A stretch of 64,000 bases of DNA from the NCBI GenBank assembly GCA_013399305.1, contig VXAI01000028.1:4016610-4080609 (forward strand), in the 5' to 3' direction. Source of the DNA: Rostratula benghalensis (taxonomy: Eukaryota > Chordata > Aves > Charadriiformes > Rostratulidae). Position 1 is the first letter of the stretch. Each line of letters starts with the position of its first letter. A program made the translations under genes and the position numbers. Below are positions 50,549 to 62,194 of the stretch, one piece after another. The notes beneath the pieces were generated by a model, which worked only from the letters and a program-made list of their open reading frames with translations, searched no databases and was not told where the DNA came from.

Positions 50549-53500
50549 AAGATTAAACTGAGCACTCACAGCCCCTAACATGGGGGTTGAAGACATTTAT
50601 GACCCTCTTTGTCATGCAAAACCTGTATTTTGCCACCTCACCATGAGATTTTCGGCCTATATTTTGCAGCATGTACTACATATAAACTCATAGAAGATGT
50701 ACTTACTTACATCAGCACTACCTCAAGAAACTCAAGACTTTCATTCTGGGCTTTTATACATACTAATTTGTTATAAAGTTAGCAATTGTAATGACCAAAC
50801 TGAGAACATGGAATTAAACTGCTCATTCGAACCGTTCACTGCAGTTCACTTAAAACGTTAACTTCATCCTCAACTTAAGAACTGTAATAATGCAACACTA
50901 AAGCAATGGCTTAGAACAATTCAGCCATGTAACTGTATGTTTTTCTCAGTTAATAAATAACTCCACTGTCTTAAACATAAGCCATTAGAGAAAGGTATGT
51001 GTTGCTACTTGTTGCCCACATCTTTTAATAAATTGGTTCCAGCTCACGCCAACGTACACAGATCCTAATGGAGACAGTCCAGAAATAGCATTTATCTAGT
51101 AGGTAAAAGAGTAATCCATGATTAACCTCTGAAATTCTTTAATGTACTGTATCTATTCCTTAACCTACACTATATTAAACATAAGCAATAATGTCACACA
51201 TGAGTTACTCTTGTATAGTAGCAAGTTCTTCTCTGGCCCAGAGAGAGACAGGAGTGACATCTGCTGTTTCTCATGCGGTTTAGGAATGAGAATTTTTCAT
51301 TTAGGAGCCATTTTGATTAAAAAGATGCAATGGATCTTATTAACACTTAAAATCAGGATGCACGTGCACTCACTTATGCTCCTCTCAGAATGCTATCATT
51401 TTGTTGAACACTGACATAAAGAATTCCTTGAAGAGATTTTATATTCACAAAGACATCAAGTGCATACAGCTTTTCGCATTTGACACTATAGCATTTCACT
51501 GCTCAAAGGAGGATTTTACACAGCAATTTTCATTATTAAAAATCTAAACTAATTTCTCTGTGGTTTGCTTTGGAGATGAATATTTTATTTGTAAAGGCCC
51601 ACACAAACCAATTAAAAAAAAAAAGAGAAGACTGGATTATGTAATCCAGGGTTCAAGTATTCCACTATTTTTGCATTTTATACTATATTCTTCTAATTAC
51701 CAACACATATGAAATAGTTTATTTCAAAGGCAAGAGACAATAGGGACTTCTTCAACTGGCTTAGCTATTGCCTGATTAATCGTGTTTCAGCTGAGAGATA
51801 CTTTACAAATTTTCCCATGTGGGGAACATTAAGACATTTGAGAGGCCAGGCCAAACACTTCAGTGCCTTTGTATAATACTCATGTTTACAAGTAAAGCAT
51901 CATGACAGGACAGTTCAAGACCTGATTCAGCAAAGATATCTGGGCCAAACACAAAGCATGGAAGTCAGCACAATATTTACCACAGAACTACATGACACTT
52001 CAGAAATACAGCGACAGATAGTTTCGGACACGCTTCCTAGGTTCATAATTTTAAACATCCAAAAAGAATTCAGGTACAAACTAAAAATCTAATTTTCCTT
52101 CTCTCCCCTTCGGTCACTGACTACAGCTAGAAAGAAAAACAGGAGACCAGGGTCAAGGCATATAAAACCAAGTGAAGAATTTGTCCTACCTTTGTTAGTT
52201 ACCGAAAAAATATTTGCTTGCTTGCTCAAAATTAAAGCAATGGGAAGCAACAAAGCATAGGCAGGCAGCCATGCCACATCCCCTCTGTTTAGTAGGCACC
52301 CTGCCAGTGCAAAATAAATATAGAAAAACCCACCTTTCAGAGTCCCCTTGTGGACTGCAACACTCATGCAAAGAGAAAAGGGACGTGGGTCAATCCTCTG
52401 TATGACAAATGAGCTCATGTCCTCATGCCAGGCTTAAGGAGGCTCTCACGGCTGTGGGTAGGTGGTCTTCCCATCTGAACTCCAACACAATGTGGCTCGT
52501 GGAACATTGTTTCTCAAAATAGAGAGAAGCCATCACAGCCTTCCCAGAAACCTCCCATTTCATGAAGCTCCTCAGGCCTTAAGCAGAGCTTTGATCTCTT
52601 GTTCCTCCACAGCCAAGCCCCTGTGACCTGGGGTCGTTGGGGAGTGTGGCACCCTGTCACACCTGCCCTAGGTAACGGCCATCAGCAAACCACACCTTTA
52701 GACCACCCACATCCAATAGAAGCTGGAATTTTCATTGCCTCTTCTGCCATTTTTGTGAGATCAGCCCTTTTGGCTGGCTGATGTCTGTTTGAGTGACACA
52801 CGTCCTTCCTGAAGTGCTCACCACACAAACAGAATCTCTTTTAGCCACCACTCCTCCAGGATTAGGCTTTGCGAACATCTCTAGCGGCCTGCCTTGGCTC
52901 TTTCCTCCACCTCCAAATTTCTTCAAGATGAGTGATTTTTCCATATTCTCCAAGGACGATTAAAAAGGCTCACGAAATGGCACGCTGGGAAGTATTTCCG
53001 CAGAGGGGCTGCGTGGCCTGTGAGGGGAGAGGCCTGTTCCAGCCACTGCACTGCAGGGCAGAGCCTGGCCCGTCAGCCATACTGGCAGGCTCTCTGCATA
53101 AGGTTTAAGAAAGCGCGTGAGGAGGTAAAAGTGAGAGAAACACAATGGGAGAAAGTTTATCTTGACCTGGGAGGGTTTTCATCCCATTTTCTCTCTCTGT
53201 TCCTATTGAAGTTGAGCATGAGGGAGTGCCTGGGTGGGCACCTGGCACCTGGGCATGGACAACCCATGAGATTCACCTACAAAAAGCACACCTGTAATCA
53301 AATCAAATGTACTAGATACCCTAGGAAAAACTAGAGCTTAGGGTCTGTGGGCATGTGAACAAGGAGTAATATTGAGGGTGTAATAGTTCCGCTTCTGCCT
53401 TTCAAAGTCGGAGAGTCTTTAAAGAACCGTAATTACCACAGTCCCTACAATCCTCTGAAAGACACTCATTTTCCACCCTTGCATTCACCATCCCTCAGCA

Positions 53501-56500
53501 GAGGATCCTGCACATCCCCCCAGCTGGGGATGCCTCAGAATCTTGCTGAGTCATCGCTACAGACCCAGGGAACTCATTTTTTCACCCCAAGCTCCATTTG
53601 TTTTTTTACCCACTACTCACCAGGTGTAACCGATCAGACTAACAATTACGTAAGGGAGGAATATCTTAAGGGAGTAGATACTAAATTCAGCTTATAAATT
53701 CTAAGAGGTGTTTCAGCTTCTCTACTTGTAAAAAGCCTCAAAGGTTCATAAGAAGAAAGTTACTGATAAGGAATATCTGTTGATGTTGTGCTATGCAGAT
53801 GCTTAACAGACAACATGTAATTGTGTTACAATAATAAGCAACTAGTATTTAATGTGTGCTTAATGTGTACCTGAAGAGAGCTGATGTTGTCAGGACAGAA
53901 AATAACAAAGACATCAGTAACCAGCTTGCAGAAGCCAGACTGTCCACAGCTGTGGCCTTCACGGCACATAATGAAAGATTGAATAATAGGTTTTCACGTG
54001 CAAGCACATTTGAAAGTTCAAGTTCATACAGATGTTTATAGTAAGGTATGAAAATAAAGTTCTGCAGGAGGTATGTCTACAAGATATTTATGCTTAATGA
54101 AAATCTGGGTCACGAGTAAAAGAAGCCAGCACAGTTAAAGACACAAAGTGCCCAGCCCAATCGTGGAATCTATTCTGCAATTAATTTTATTGGTGTCTGG
54201 ACTAATGACATAGTGGCTTCATCTACATATGCTGTGACTTCATTTCTACTTCTAGCATAAAGAATAAACCTGTATATACTTTTCAGTTTGCAATGTGCAT
54301 GACATTGATATAGTGCAATGTATACTTTACAATAAGTGAAGGTATTTCTTAATTGAGAATTAAGATCACAGCTTTACCAGTCAAAAAGTTGTTTTTTAGT
54401 ACTGAGCAATTTGTCTCTGCTGACAAGCAGGTAGAAATAACTTGTATTTACATTAATGGATAAAAGTACTAAAATTCTCAAAATAAACATTGTATTGTGA
54501 CAAGCAACTAACTTCTCAAAAAGCCTGTCTGCACAGATTATAAGCGTGCTGGAAGCAGTTTCTTTGCAATAAAAAACAGACCGTTTCTGCCTCTTCAGAA
54601 CAGCAGTAAATGCAAATCCAATTTTAAAAGTTCTTCCTATGACATTGACTGACTCAGAGATATTGATTTTTCTGAGATTGAACAGTGTAGTACTTACATG
54701 AGTCACTTCACACGACACTGCTGAAAATGCGACAACTACTACTTTTTGCAGTAGCAAAATAAGGGCACAAATAAAATTAAAAAATTCCATTTTGGGGCAA
54801 GGTGAATTGTTTTGTACATGCCCTACTGTGCTTGTGATATTCCAAGCTTTGACAACAAGAAATAATCTTTTCCCTTATTGGGACAGATCTAATATTAGAA
54901 CAGCTGATTAGCCTGAAAATGCCCCAACACTTCTGAGTAAATAAAAAATATCAGTAATATATATTAAGGTTATGTTACACAAACTCATATTCTCCCTTGT
55001 CTTCAAGGATTACCATCATATGAACATCTGGTCTGAAGCACATGCAGAGCATGGACTCTGAAGATATACACGATACAGTAAGGATTGCTAAGTGTCTGAC
55101 AAGGCTCGTCTTGAAGTTCAGCCATTCCTCCACAGGGCTTTAAGGTTACATTTCTCTGGGTATATGAACTGAAGATCAAATCAATACATTAGATTACCAC
55201 TAACAACAGTAATATAGCGTTGCTAAAATTTCAGAGAAAAAGAAAATGCAGCCAGGTTCAATATACAGGGAGAGCAGGGGAGTTTTACCTAGCAGACCAG
55301 TTTAAGGAGCCTACATAAAACCTGGCCAAAGTTCCCTATATCATTTTAGGAAGGATTTGAGGTTTTTTCTGAACTATGTCTTTGCTCCTGTGCAGCAAGT
55401 AGTTCTTCACTTTATATCTGGATCTTACTTGGAGCTCTTCACCCACAAAGCTCCACGCCTTAAGAAGGGTTATCTTTGTTCCTATTTTATAGATAGGAAC
55501 ATAGAGAAAGACTTAACATATGGCTCAGAGTGACTACAAATTCACAAATCAGCAGCAGAAATCAGTGAAAAACAGATATTCTCCTTTCTTTGCCAATGCC
55601 AAAATAGCAATGCTGAACAGTATGCCTACTTGAAATATGACACAATAATAGAAATCCCTAAATTAATCAGCATTGTCAGATCTTCTTCACTTTGAAGTTT
55701 TAAATACCAAACTGAACTGAAACACCAAATGAAAACTGAAATACTGAAGTGAGGAGCAACTATATTAAACTGGCATCTTATTTAAATATGCTGACCTGCA
55801 TGATTATAATACAGCACTTCTTTTCACTCCTGCTAGGCCTGGAGCATTAACACAGCTGAGAATACTAGAGATGAATGTTCTTACTCTTTGTGCATTACCA
55901 GCAGAATTATTAAAATTTAAATTAAAAGCCTCTGAGAAATCTGTGGAAGTCAACAGACACGACTGAGGTCACGATCAGCAAATACTTGTCTCTTAAGTAT
56001 ACTTGTGTAATGCTAATTTTTCCCAGTGAATAAGCTTTAAATTCCATAGTGGCTTCTCAGAGGACTTACAACTGTGGATATTTCATTTTCTCAATTTAAA
56101 AATTTAAAAAAACACAGGGGGGAAGACCCACCCTTTTTGCACTTAAGCTTTATGAGGAAACATAATCAAAGTTTACTTTTGCTCTAAGAGTAAAAATTCT
56201 TTTTACTTGCATTTTAAACAGTACCCAAAGTTGTACTCCTCCTATAGTACCCACTAAAGGTAGGGAAACACGAACCACCAAAGGTTTGGAAAGACTGTAG
56301 CACAACTGAGAATGGAACATCATCTGCCTATAGGCAGCTGTGCCAGCTGCTCACTTATACTTTTCATTTACACTAGGAGACAAAAAATCATTGTTATTAA
56401 AACTACCTATATATGAAAAAATCTTCAGCCAGAAAATCATTTATACCTGAACCATTCACCAAAAATTAAATTAATTTTTTTTGGGTAATTTTCCAATGTG

Positions 56501-57739
56501 TGATTTTCTTAAAAGTGTGAGGGGGCAGGAAAGAAAAATAGAACCAGAGCTAACAACGATCTTATAAGAGCTGTGAATCAACTTTCAGACACCAAGACAA
56601 AAGAACACTAGCAACTACTTCTACTTAAATATTGTTTTAATTTTCACTTCGCAGCTGTAGTCACTAAATTCAACATTTTGCACTGCATAACAAGCTGATA
56701 TTATAGGAAACAAAATACTCTAATTCTACAGTTTGCTTTAGAGACTCATAATTAGATGAAATATTACTAAGATTCTTCTGTGCTTTAAGATATACACCAT
56801 CATTTGGCTTCATTATTCCTGATGTTTTCATTGGGTTCATGGTATATGGGAGGATCAAGATACTAAAGCAGCCTTTTTAGTCACCAACTATAACAGCCTC
56901 CATCTCAACCCTTGTAACATTTTTCCACAAATTCCCAAAGGATGCCTTATAGCCCTGAAGCAATCATTTCAGGTCATGAAAAGATAAAAAAACTTTAAAT
57001 AACTTTTCATTTTTTCCAGCGAGAAAATGATTATTTATGCTCTTGAAATTAGAAGGACTTTGTACAAAAGGTCTGGAAAGATCTGGTTTTAATTACATAT
57101 TTCAAAACTGCGTTATACAAATAAATTCTGCTGCTTATAATCAGTAAATATATTAAAGACTTAAGAGACAAGAAAACAAATAAGCAGACTATAACTAACT
57201 CGGATCCTTTCTGGAAAAGGATGTCATGAACAATTTGCCCCTTGTGACTGAAAATGAAGAGGGAGAAGAAAAGGGGCAAAGAAAATGAGTTTAAGCAAGA
57301 AACTGTAACACCCCTTTTGATCTTGCATGCAAGCTGGAAATGAGAAAACGTTTCGATCATTCGGTCTACAGCCTTATTTAAAGATCAAAACAAGCCTGAG
57401 CAGCTTAAAGCCTTACTTCGTTAGAAGAAGAAAAAGCTATGCACATTCAAAGAGTCAACTGAATGGTAAGTGGGATGTTCTTCCTTGCAGCTTTGCTTAA
57501 ATGATAGAAACATTTATAAATTGTCCTGTCCTCCACAGAAGACAATCAAGGTGCACTTAAAGGTTTTTCCCAGTCTGTCCTTTCCTTTCAAATCTTCCAT
57601 TACCTACCTGCTACCTTAGGATCTCCAGGGTGAGATTAAATAGTTTGCTAAATAAATTACATCTAGGAATTAAAATTTTCCAGTCATTTATAAACAAAGT
57701 GCAATATAGTATATGGTGACAAGATCTTAAGAAGAAAAC
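50549..57739. other. Intergenic, MKKS downstream flank
   Basis: No gene was recognised. A relatively GC-rich interval at about 52,430-53,290 contrasts with AT-rich surroundings but shows no coding similarity. A 138-codon open frame on the - strand (54790-54374) begins with a hydrophobic stretch, but its length is unremarkable and no domain is recognised. Confidence 0.7.
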
Positions 57740-57754
57740 AAGTGGCTCAAGATA

Positions 57755-57760
57755 TTTATT
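57755..57760 (-). promoter_or_regulatory. MKKS: Candidate poly(A) signal of MKKS
   Basis: TTTATT on the + strand gives AATAAA on the gene strand. It is the first canonical hexamer I found downstream of the MKKS stop and implies a 3' UTR of about 0.6 kb. It is followed in the gene direction by a T-rich stretch. This is a prediction from sequence only. Confidence 0.4.
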
Positions 57761-58365
57761 AAGGAAAACTTTTTTACCTACAAAATTAAAAATACCAGTG
57801 AAAACGTTCTGCTGCAATGCAAGTCTGTTTGAATGCACAAAGCTTCTGCTGAGATGACATAAATTCTAATCTTTAGCATGTGTTTTCTCAGCAAGTGGAT
57901 TAATTTTACCCTTTCTTTGAAGATGCCACAGAACTAACAGAAACATCCTAAATTTTACTTAATGCAGAGGGAATATCACACAGGACTCCTTAAATTCAGC
58001 ACTTATTTACTGAAGGAGAACATTCAAATCTCCCAGAAGGACAGAAGAAACTCTATTTTTTGAAGTGTCATTCACTCTTTTGAATACGCTAATTTGAATA
58101 CTTGGTAAGTCATGTGTAACCATGATTCACTGTATATTTGTCTAATCATTTAACAGTTACTAACAAAAAAGTTAAATGTTTGAAAATGCTTGAGGGCGCA
58201 GTAGATTAACAATCAGAAGAGTATGCAATGGCCAATGGTTTAAAATTTCTGTTGTCCATGTTCTAACCATTTAAAGTCCCTTGACATGTGATTCTGTGAT
58301 ACAATGTAGTGCCCTGCTTTCAATTAAGTACCTTGCTGCACAACACAATTTACGTAAGACCAGAG

Positions 58366-58806
58366 CTAATTTTGATCTTCAATTACATATGAGAGATCCA
58401 AAATCAGATTGGCTATCTCCACAGCTATTTGTAGGCCACTACACTTCGCAGCAAAACAGTCTAATGTCTGAAAGTCAGCAACCTTTACTGAAGGCTCTTT
58501 AGGGCAGCCCTGTATAACAGGAGAACCAAACTGGCCCTGCAAAAGCCTCCAGCTGAGATTCTTAGCATTACCATTAATCCCACAGCCACATTTTGAAACT
58601 AATTCTGACCAATTAAAATCAGAGGGAAAACCTGACGGAACAAACCAACAGTGTCCATAAACCAAGTCTGTAAGAATTTCTCCATCATCATGATTCAGGG
58701 AGCAAGCTACAGACTCCAGGGAACGGCAAAATCCATCAGCAACCAATTGGTATTGAGTCCGAGAACAATCTAGATCTTCAAAACTGCTGGTGGACAGACT
58801 ACAACT
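58366..58806 (-). CDS. MKKS: MKKS last coding exon (residues 427-572)
   Basis: After a long pyrimidine run and a TAG acceptor, the exon opens SCSLSTSSFEDLDCSRTQYQ and continues LVADGFCRSLESV. It ends LILDLSYVIEDQN and TAG. It encodes the C-terminal equatorial part of the chaperonin-like fold. The motifs GEILTD, CGCGI, SGLQIAVE and the DLSYVIED C-terminus match vertebrate MKKS closely, whereas the first 15 or so residues are poorly conserved. The coding part starts upstream of the first apparent start-like codon (58746): the true 5' edge is the splice site at 58806, reached in phase 0 from exon RHK|. Confidence 0.96.
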   Translation of the reverse strand, partial: SCSLSTSSFEDLDCSRTQYQLVADGFCRSLESVACSLNHDDGEILTDLVYGHCWFVPSGFPSDFNWSELVSKCGCGINGNAKNLSWRLLQGQFGSPVIQGCPKEPSVKVADFQTLDCFAAKCSGLQIAVEIANLILDLSYVIEDQN

Positions 58807-59278
58807 CTAAAAAAAAAACAAATACAGGAAAACAGAGATTTAGAAAACTGTTTTACAGAAATAATTTTAATCAAATCTACATCCTACTATTGCCTTTTTT
58901 TTTTAAACAGCCGGTTCAGTCTTAACTAAAAAAATTGTCCATGTGAGGATTGTTCCACAATAGGAAAGATATCTAGGCAAGTCAAAGCTGAGTTCTATAT
59001 GACTATCTTTCAGTATAAAAACTCTAGACATTTTTATTTTAACATTTAAAAAATAAGCACTTACTATAATAAATACCTAAAAACTAACAAGCACAAATAC
59101 AGTAGTAACAAGCCTGAAAGATGTAGTTAGAACTGAGTGCTTCAAATAGACCCCTTTGTTTTATATTAGTAGTTAGGTAGCAAAAATGCAACATTAGTCT
59201 ATGAAAGACAAGTGTTTTAACATAAATTCTTGTTTCCTAAGCATATTAAGCAGCTTTGAAAAACCTTTTATTACATAC
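58807..59278 (-). other. MKKS: MKKS intron before the last coding exon
   Basis: A 472-base intron starting GTAT on the gene strand and ending in a T10-type tract plus TAG. Nothing else was recognised in it. Confidence 0.9.
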
Positions 59279-59389
59279 CTTGTGTCTTATGTATGAAGCC
59301 AAGTGAGTTTCTGTACAGCCACCTCCTAGCAATGCCAAAGGTTCCTTGATTGTGAACCGTAGCACGTGTTCTGCAGTTTCACAGGCACA
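59279..59389 (-). CDS. MKKS: MKKS third coding exon (residues 390-426)
   Basis: This 111-base, phase 0-0 exon reads [20 protein letters not shown] then [17 protein letters not shown]. It is too short to be picked up as an open reading frame and was found by protein pattern between the flanking exons. GGGCTE is the counterpart of the conserved GGGxxE motif of group II chaperonins, near the nucleotide pocket in the equatorial domain. It is flanked by a TTTTTCAG acceptor and a GTATGT donor. Confidence 0.96.
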
Positions 59390-60063
59390 CTGAAAAACAT
59401 ATGAATTTGTCATTAGACATACAATGATTAATAGAATTTGCCCCCATTGAAAAAAAAAAAAAAAGATACTAGAATGAACTTTTCAGTAGTTTTGAGCACA
59501 GACGTCATAAACTTGAATTACAGATATAAAGCTGCTGAGTGATTTCCCAAACCGCACACAGTTAATGAGAAATTGTCTTTATTTGTCCTTAGTTGGTATG
59601 GAAAAGCAGAAATAAGAAGTGCTTCCTTCTTTTTGCAAAACATGGTTATATATAAAAAGCATTATCAGTATTAATGACATTACTAGAGCAACTATTCAAT
59701 GCAAAACTATGCTTGATTACCATTGCTGGTATTGCTGCTGGCCTTTTGCTGGGCAATTTTTTCCCTATGCTTTCATAGGCCAAGTAATGACACTAAAAAT
59801 GTTTATCTGGGACAAGAACAAGTGAAAAATGTTTCTGTCCCTGAACAACTTCCCGTATTAAAACAAAAGCATAAAATGAACATGGGCACTTCTAAAATTT
59901 TGAAATTTTGGAAATAAAGGTATTTCTGAATTGCTTTCTTGAAGTTGTATACCTAGACCCTAACTAAGCTCTATTTGCGTAAGGAAAAAGTAACTTTTCT
60001 ACACTCACCCTGTGTTTCTCATAACTTTATTTTTTTCATTACAAACAAAGAAATTTTGCCAAC
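59390..60063 (-). other. MKKS: MKKS intron between second and third coding exons
   Basis: A 674-base intron with an A-rich run near 59,450-59,464 on the + strand. No other feature was recognised. Confidence 0.9.
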
Positions 60064-60239
60064 CTTCAATTCATCCCACGCTGTTTCATTTCTGTTACAG
60101 AGTATCAAGCTGCAGACAACTGTGTCAATAGGAATTAGATGCACAAAGTGTTTTGAAGCAAAACTCTCAAGGCGCACATCTTTCAAACTGCCATAACAAC
60201 TGGGAGACAACAAACGTATGGAAGCTATAGGCTTTGAAC
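60064..60239 (-). CDS. MKKS: MKKS second coding exon (residues 331-389)
   Basis: This 176-base exon completes the glycine codon of ..QMTG and reads SKPIASIRLLSPSCYGSLKD then VRLESFASKHFVHLIP and LCNRNETAWDELK. It corresponds to the apical-to-intermediate domain segment of MKKS. The acceptor is TTGGACAG and the donor GTTGGC, a weaker than usual donor but in the right phase. The frame runs into the downstream intron as VGKIS, which is not part of the protein. Confidence 0.96.
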
Positions 60240-60763
60240 CTGTCCAATTAAGAAAAGGTGAGAACAGCATCTATTAGTGTCATTAGAACAGCTCTCACGT
60301 TTCACAAAAGCATAAGCTTTTTTTAATCTTAGCTTTTTAAGTTATATATATTCTTCAATAACTAACATTTCAATCTACACAGGAAATCACAAACAGAAAC
60401 CAATGCACTTTCAAAGTACAGGACCTAGTGATAGTTTAAGATTTAAACAGTGATTGTTTATTGTCACTAGGTCAGAGTTTGAAAATAATCTGCATTTGCA
60501 AACAGTTACTATAGTTGGATATTCCTCATGCAGCAACTGGTAATCATACATGCAGTATATCATCAATAGAGCCTGCAAAAGACCAATCTCACTTTAAAAA
60601 TGACTTCCAGACTGAAAAAGAACAACTCTTGCTCAGCTGCTAAGGTAGGATACAGACAGAAATAAGACAATCCTTACTTTGGAAATGACACCAACCCAGA
60701 CTAGCTTTCATTACAACATGAACAGTAAAGACAATTGTTTATTACAAAAAACCAACTTGTTAC
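60240..60763 (-). other. MKKS: MKKS intron between first and second coding exons
   Basis: A 524-base intron that begins GTAACA on the gene strand. No other feature was recognised. Confidence 0.9.
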
Positions 60764-61754
60764 CCGTCATCTGGCTCAGAGGTTCCATCAGAGATAGCCC
60801 AGCTCTGTCCACAGCAATGATGTGGTTCTCTTTCAGATACTGCTTCAAGGTTGGATGGATAACTTTCTGGCATATGACTAGGCCGACCTCATCATTAACC
60901 AGCTGATTTCCTACTTTAAGCAACTGATTCAACTCTGACATTTCTAGAGAAATTCCATGATGGACTGTTATAGTTCCTTCTTCAGGGCTGAAGAGGTCTC
61001 CTGACATGGACACACAGAAGAGTGCTATCTTGATCACGTTTGAAGAGCTTCTTTTGACAGTAAGTGGTTTTGCTGATGAAATTTCTGGCATTTCTATGAG
61101 TAGTCCAGGAAGAACTGTAGAATCCATAACTCTTTTACCTTTTACAGGTACTATTATACACTTTCCTAAAACAGCATTAGTCTCAACATGAGATGGAACA
61201 GTAAACATAAAAGCCTTTAAAATCAGCGTGGCAAGATGATCAACTTCTTGTTTATTAAGCATGCAAGCAGGTTTGCTTGTTAATATACTACGTATCAAAC
61301 AAAGAAGAGTCTCAAGACTGCTAAAATCCACAGACACACGGCAACCACAGGCCTCAGATTTCAGGTAGTCCATACATAAACTCAAAAGATGTTTGCTTAT
61401 TTTAATGATGGTGCAAGATGCAATGTTTAGGCTTCTAAAATTTTCAATCAAACTACAGCAAAGTATGGCAGTAAACAAGCCACAGTCACTGAAGCGTGAT
61501 ACGTGGTTCTCCATGGAGACTGTCAAAACCCTTAGTATAGGATGACTGACAGAAAGGTGACTGAATATGGCTGAAGATTGTGAAGTTGTACAAACATAGC
61601 CTCCCACACCATTGTGGAATTGTTTGAGTCTACCAGCAGGACCATAGCAAGATTTTAATATTCCACTTAGCAGCGAGAGTGACTGACTTACTGTATCTTT
61701 AGTTAGAGGTTCGCTAATAAATAACGGAGGCTTTTTGGCTTCAAGACGAGACAT
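60764..61754 (-). CDS. MKKS: MKKS first coding exon: start and residues 1-330 (BBS6 chaperonin-like protein)
   Basis: MKKS/BBS6 is a divergent group II (CCT/TCP-1) chaperonin-like protein that works with BBS10, BBS12 and CCT to assemble the BBSome at centrosomes and cilia. Human loss causes McKusick-Kaufman and Bardet-Biedl syndromes. The protein starts [10 protein letters not shown] at ATG 61754; a frame open to the upstream TTG at 61760 is not the start. [13 protein letters not shown] (near residue 40) corresponds to the chaperonin nucleotide-binding loop. At the position of the catalytic GDGTT motif it reads SDCGLFT, so ATP hydrolysis is probably lost, as in mammals. The [10 protein letters not shown] segment and the apical-region segment [11 protein letters not shown] are typical of the family. 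The exon ends one base into a glycine codon. The full join is 572 residues, against about 570 in human. Confidence 0.97.
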
Positions 61755-61991
61755 TTTCAAAGTAAGATTTTAATTCTGGTCAACAAACCAGATTTGTTTT
61801 TCACTTGGATCTGTAATTCATAGCACTTTAAAAATGTAAAGTAGTACATTTTAATTCTTTGCAGCTAAGGATTATTTTAAATGTGAAACAGTACACACAG
61901 TGTGGTAACAACATTCCTGTGACTATGATCTCTTAAATCGAGGCTTAATTCCTGTTGTGAAAACAATGTATAATGACAGCAGTAAGCTATT
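61755..61991 (-). other. MKKS: MKKS leader between uORF2 and the main start
   Basis: 237 bases separate the 50-codon uORF stop from the main ATG. No convincing splice pair was seen, so this is probably contiguous 5' UTR. It holds two ATTAAA hexamers on the gene strand (61850-61855 and 61769-61774). It also has short ORFs of 28 residues (61914-61828) and 30 residues (61849-61757); the latter terminates two bases before the main ATG. Confidence 0.6.
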
Positions 61992-62144
61992 TCATTCACG
62001 ACGATCTTCCTTTTTAGTTCCTGAATGTGATCGAACAGATTTTTTTGCCACAAAGTTTACAAGCATGCTTCCAAAATGGACACCTATGACTGAGAGTCCT
62101 GCCAGAAGCAGAAAGTTCTTTCTACTCCAGCTAGTTTTCCTCAT
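61992..62144 (-). CDS. MKKS leader uORF2, 50-residue micropeptide
   Basis: This ORF reads MRKTSWSRKNFLLLAGLSVI then GVHFGSMLVNFVAKKSVRSH and SGTKKEDRRE, followed by TGA. It has a basic N-terminus, one hydrophobic segment (about residues 11-33) and a charged C-terminal tail. This layout fits a small single-pass mitochondrial membrane protein. Human MKKS mRNA is known to carry two uORFs encoding mitochondrial peptides, and the size (50) matches what I recall for the second. The start context is GAGATGA, with a purine at -3. It lies in the exon that begins at 62194 after a TTATTGTAG acceptor. Translation would also be expected to reduce initiation at the main MKKS ATG. Confidence 0.8.
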   Translation of the reverse strand: MRKTSWSRKNFLLLAGLSVIGVHFGSMLVNFVAKKSVRSHSGTKKEDRRE

Positions 62145-62194
62145 CTCTTCTTCCAGCAACACTCACAGAGGAAAAGTTCCCAGGCTAATTATAC
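62145..62194 (-). other. MKKS: 5' edge of the MKKS exon carrying uORF2
   Basis: The acceptor TTTTTATTGTAG on the gene strand precedes GTATAATTAGCC. With the upstream donor at 63140, this leaves 71 bases of mRNA between the uORF1 stop and the uORF2 start. A six-residue ORF (MHCGYN) spans that junction. Confidence 0.7.

Noticed and set aside
52430..53290. GC-richer interval as a possible CpG island or exon
   Set aside because: CpG density is only moderate and no coding or promoter signature was recognised.
54374..54790. 138-codon open frame on the - strand with a hydrophobic N-terminus resembling a signal peptide
   Set aside because: A rough estimate from AT-rich stop frequency gives about one frame this long by chance in 64 kb. 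There is no recognised domain, promoter or splice context.
61755..61760. MKKS start at 61760, two codons upstream
   Set aside because: The codon there is TTG. The first ATG in frame is 61754, which gives the expected MSRLEAKK start.
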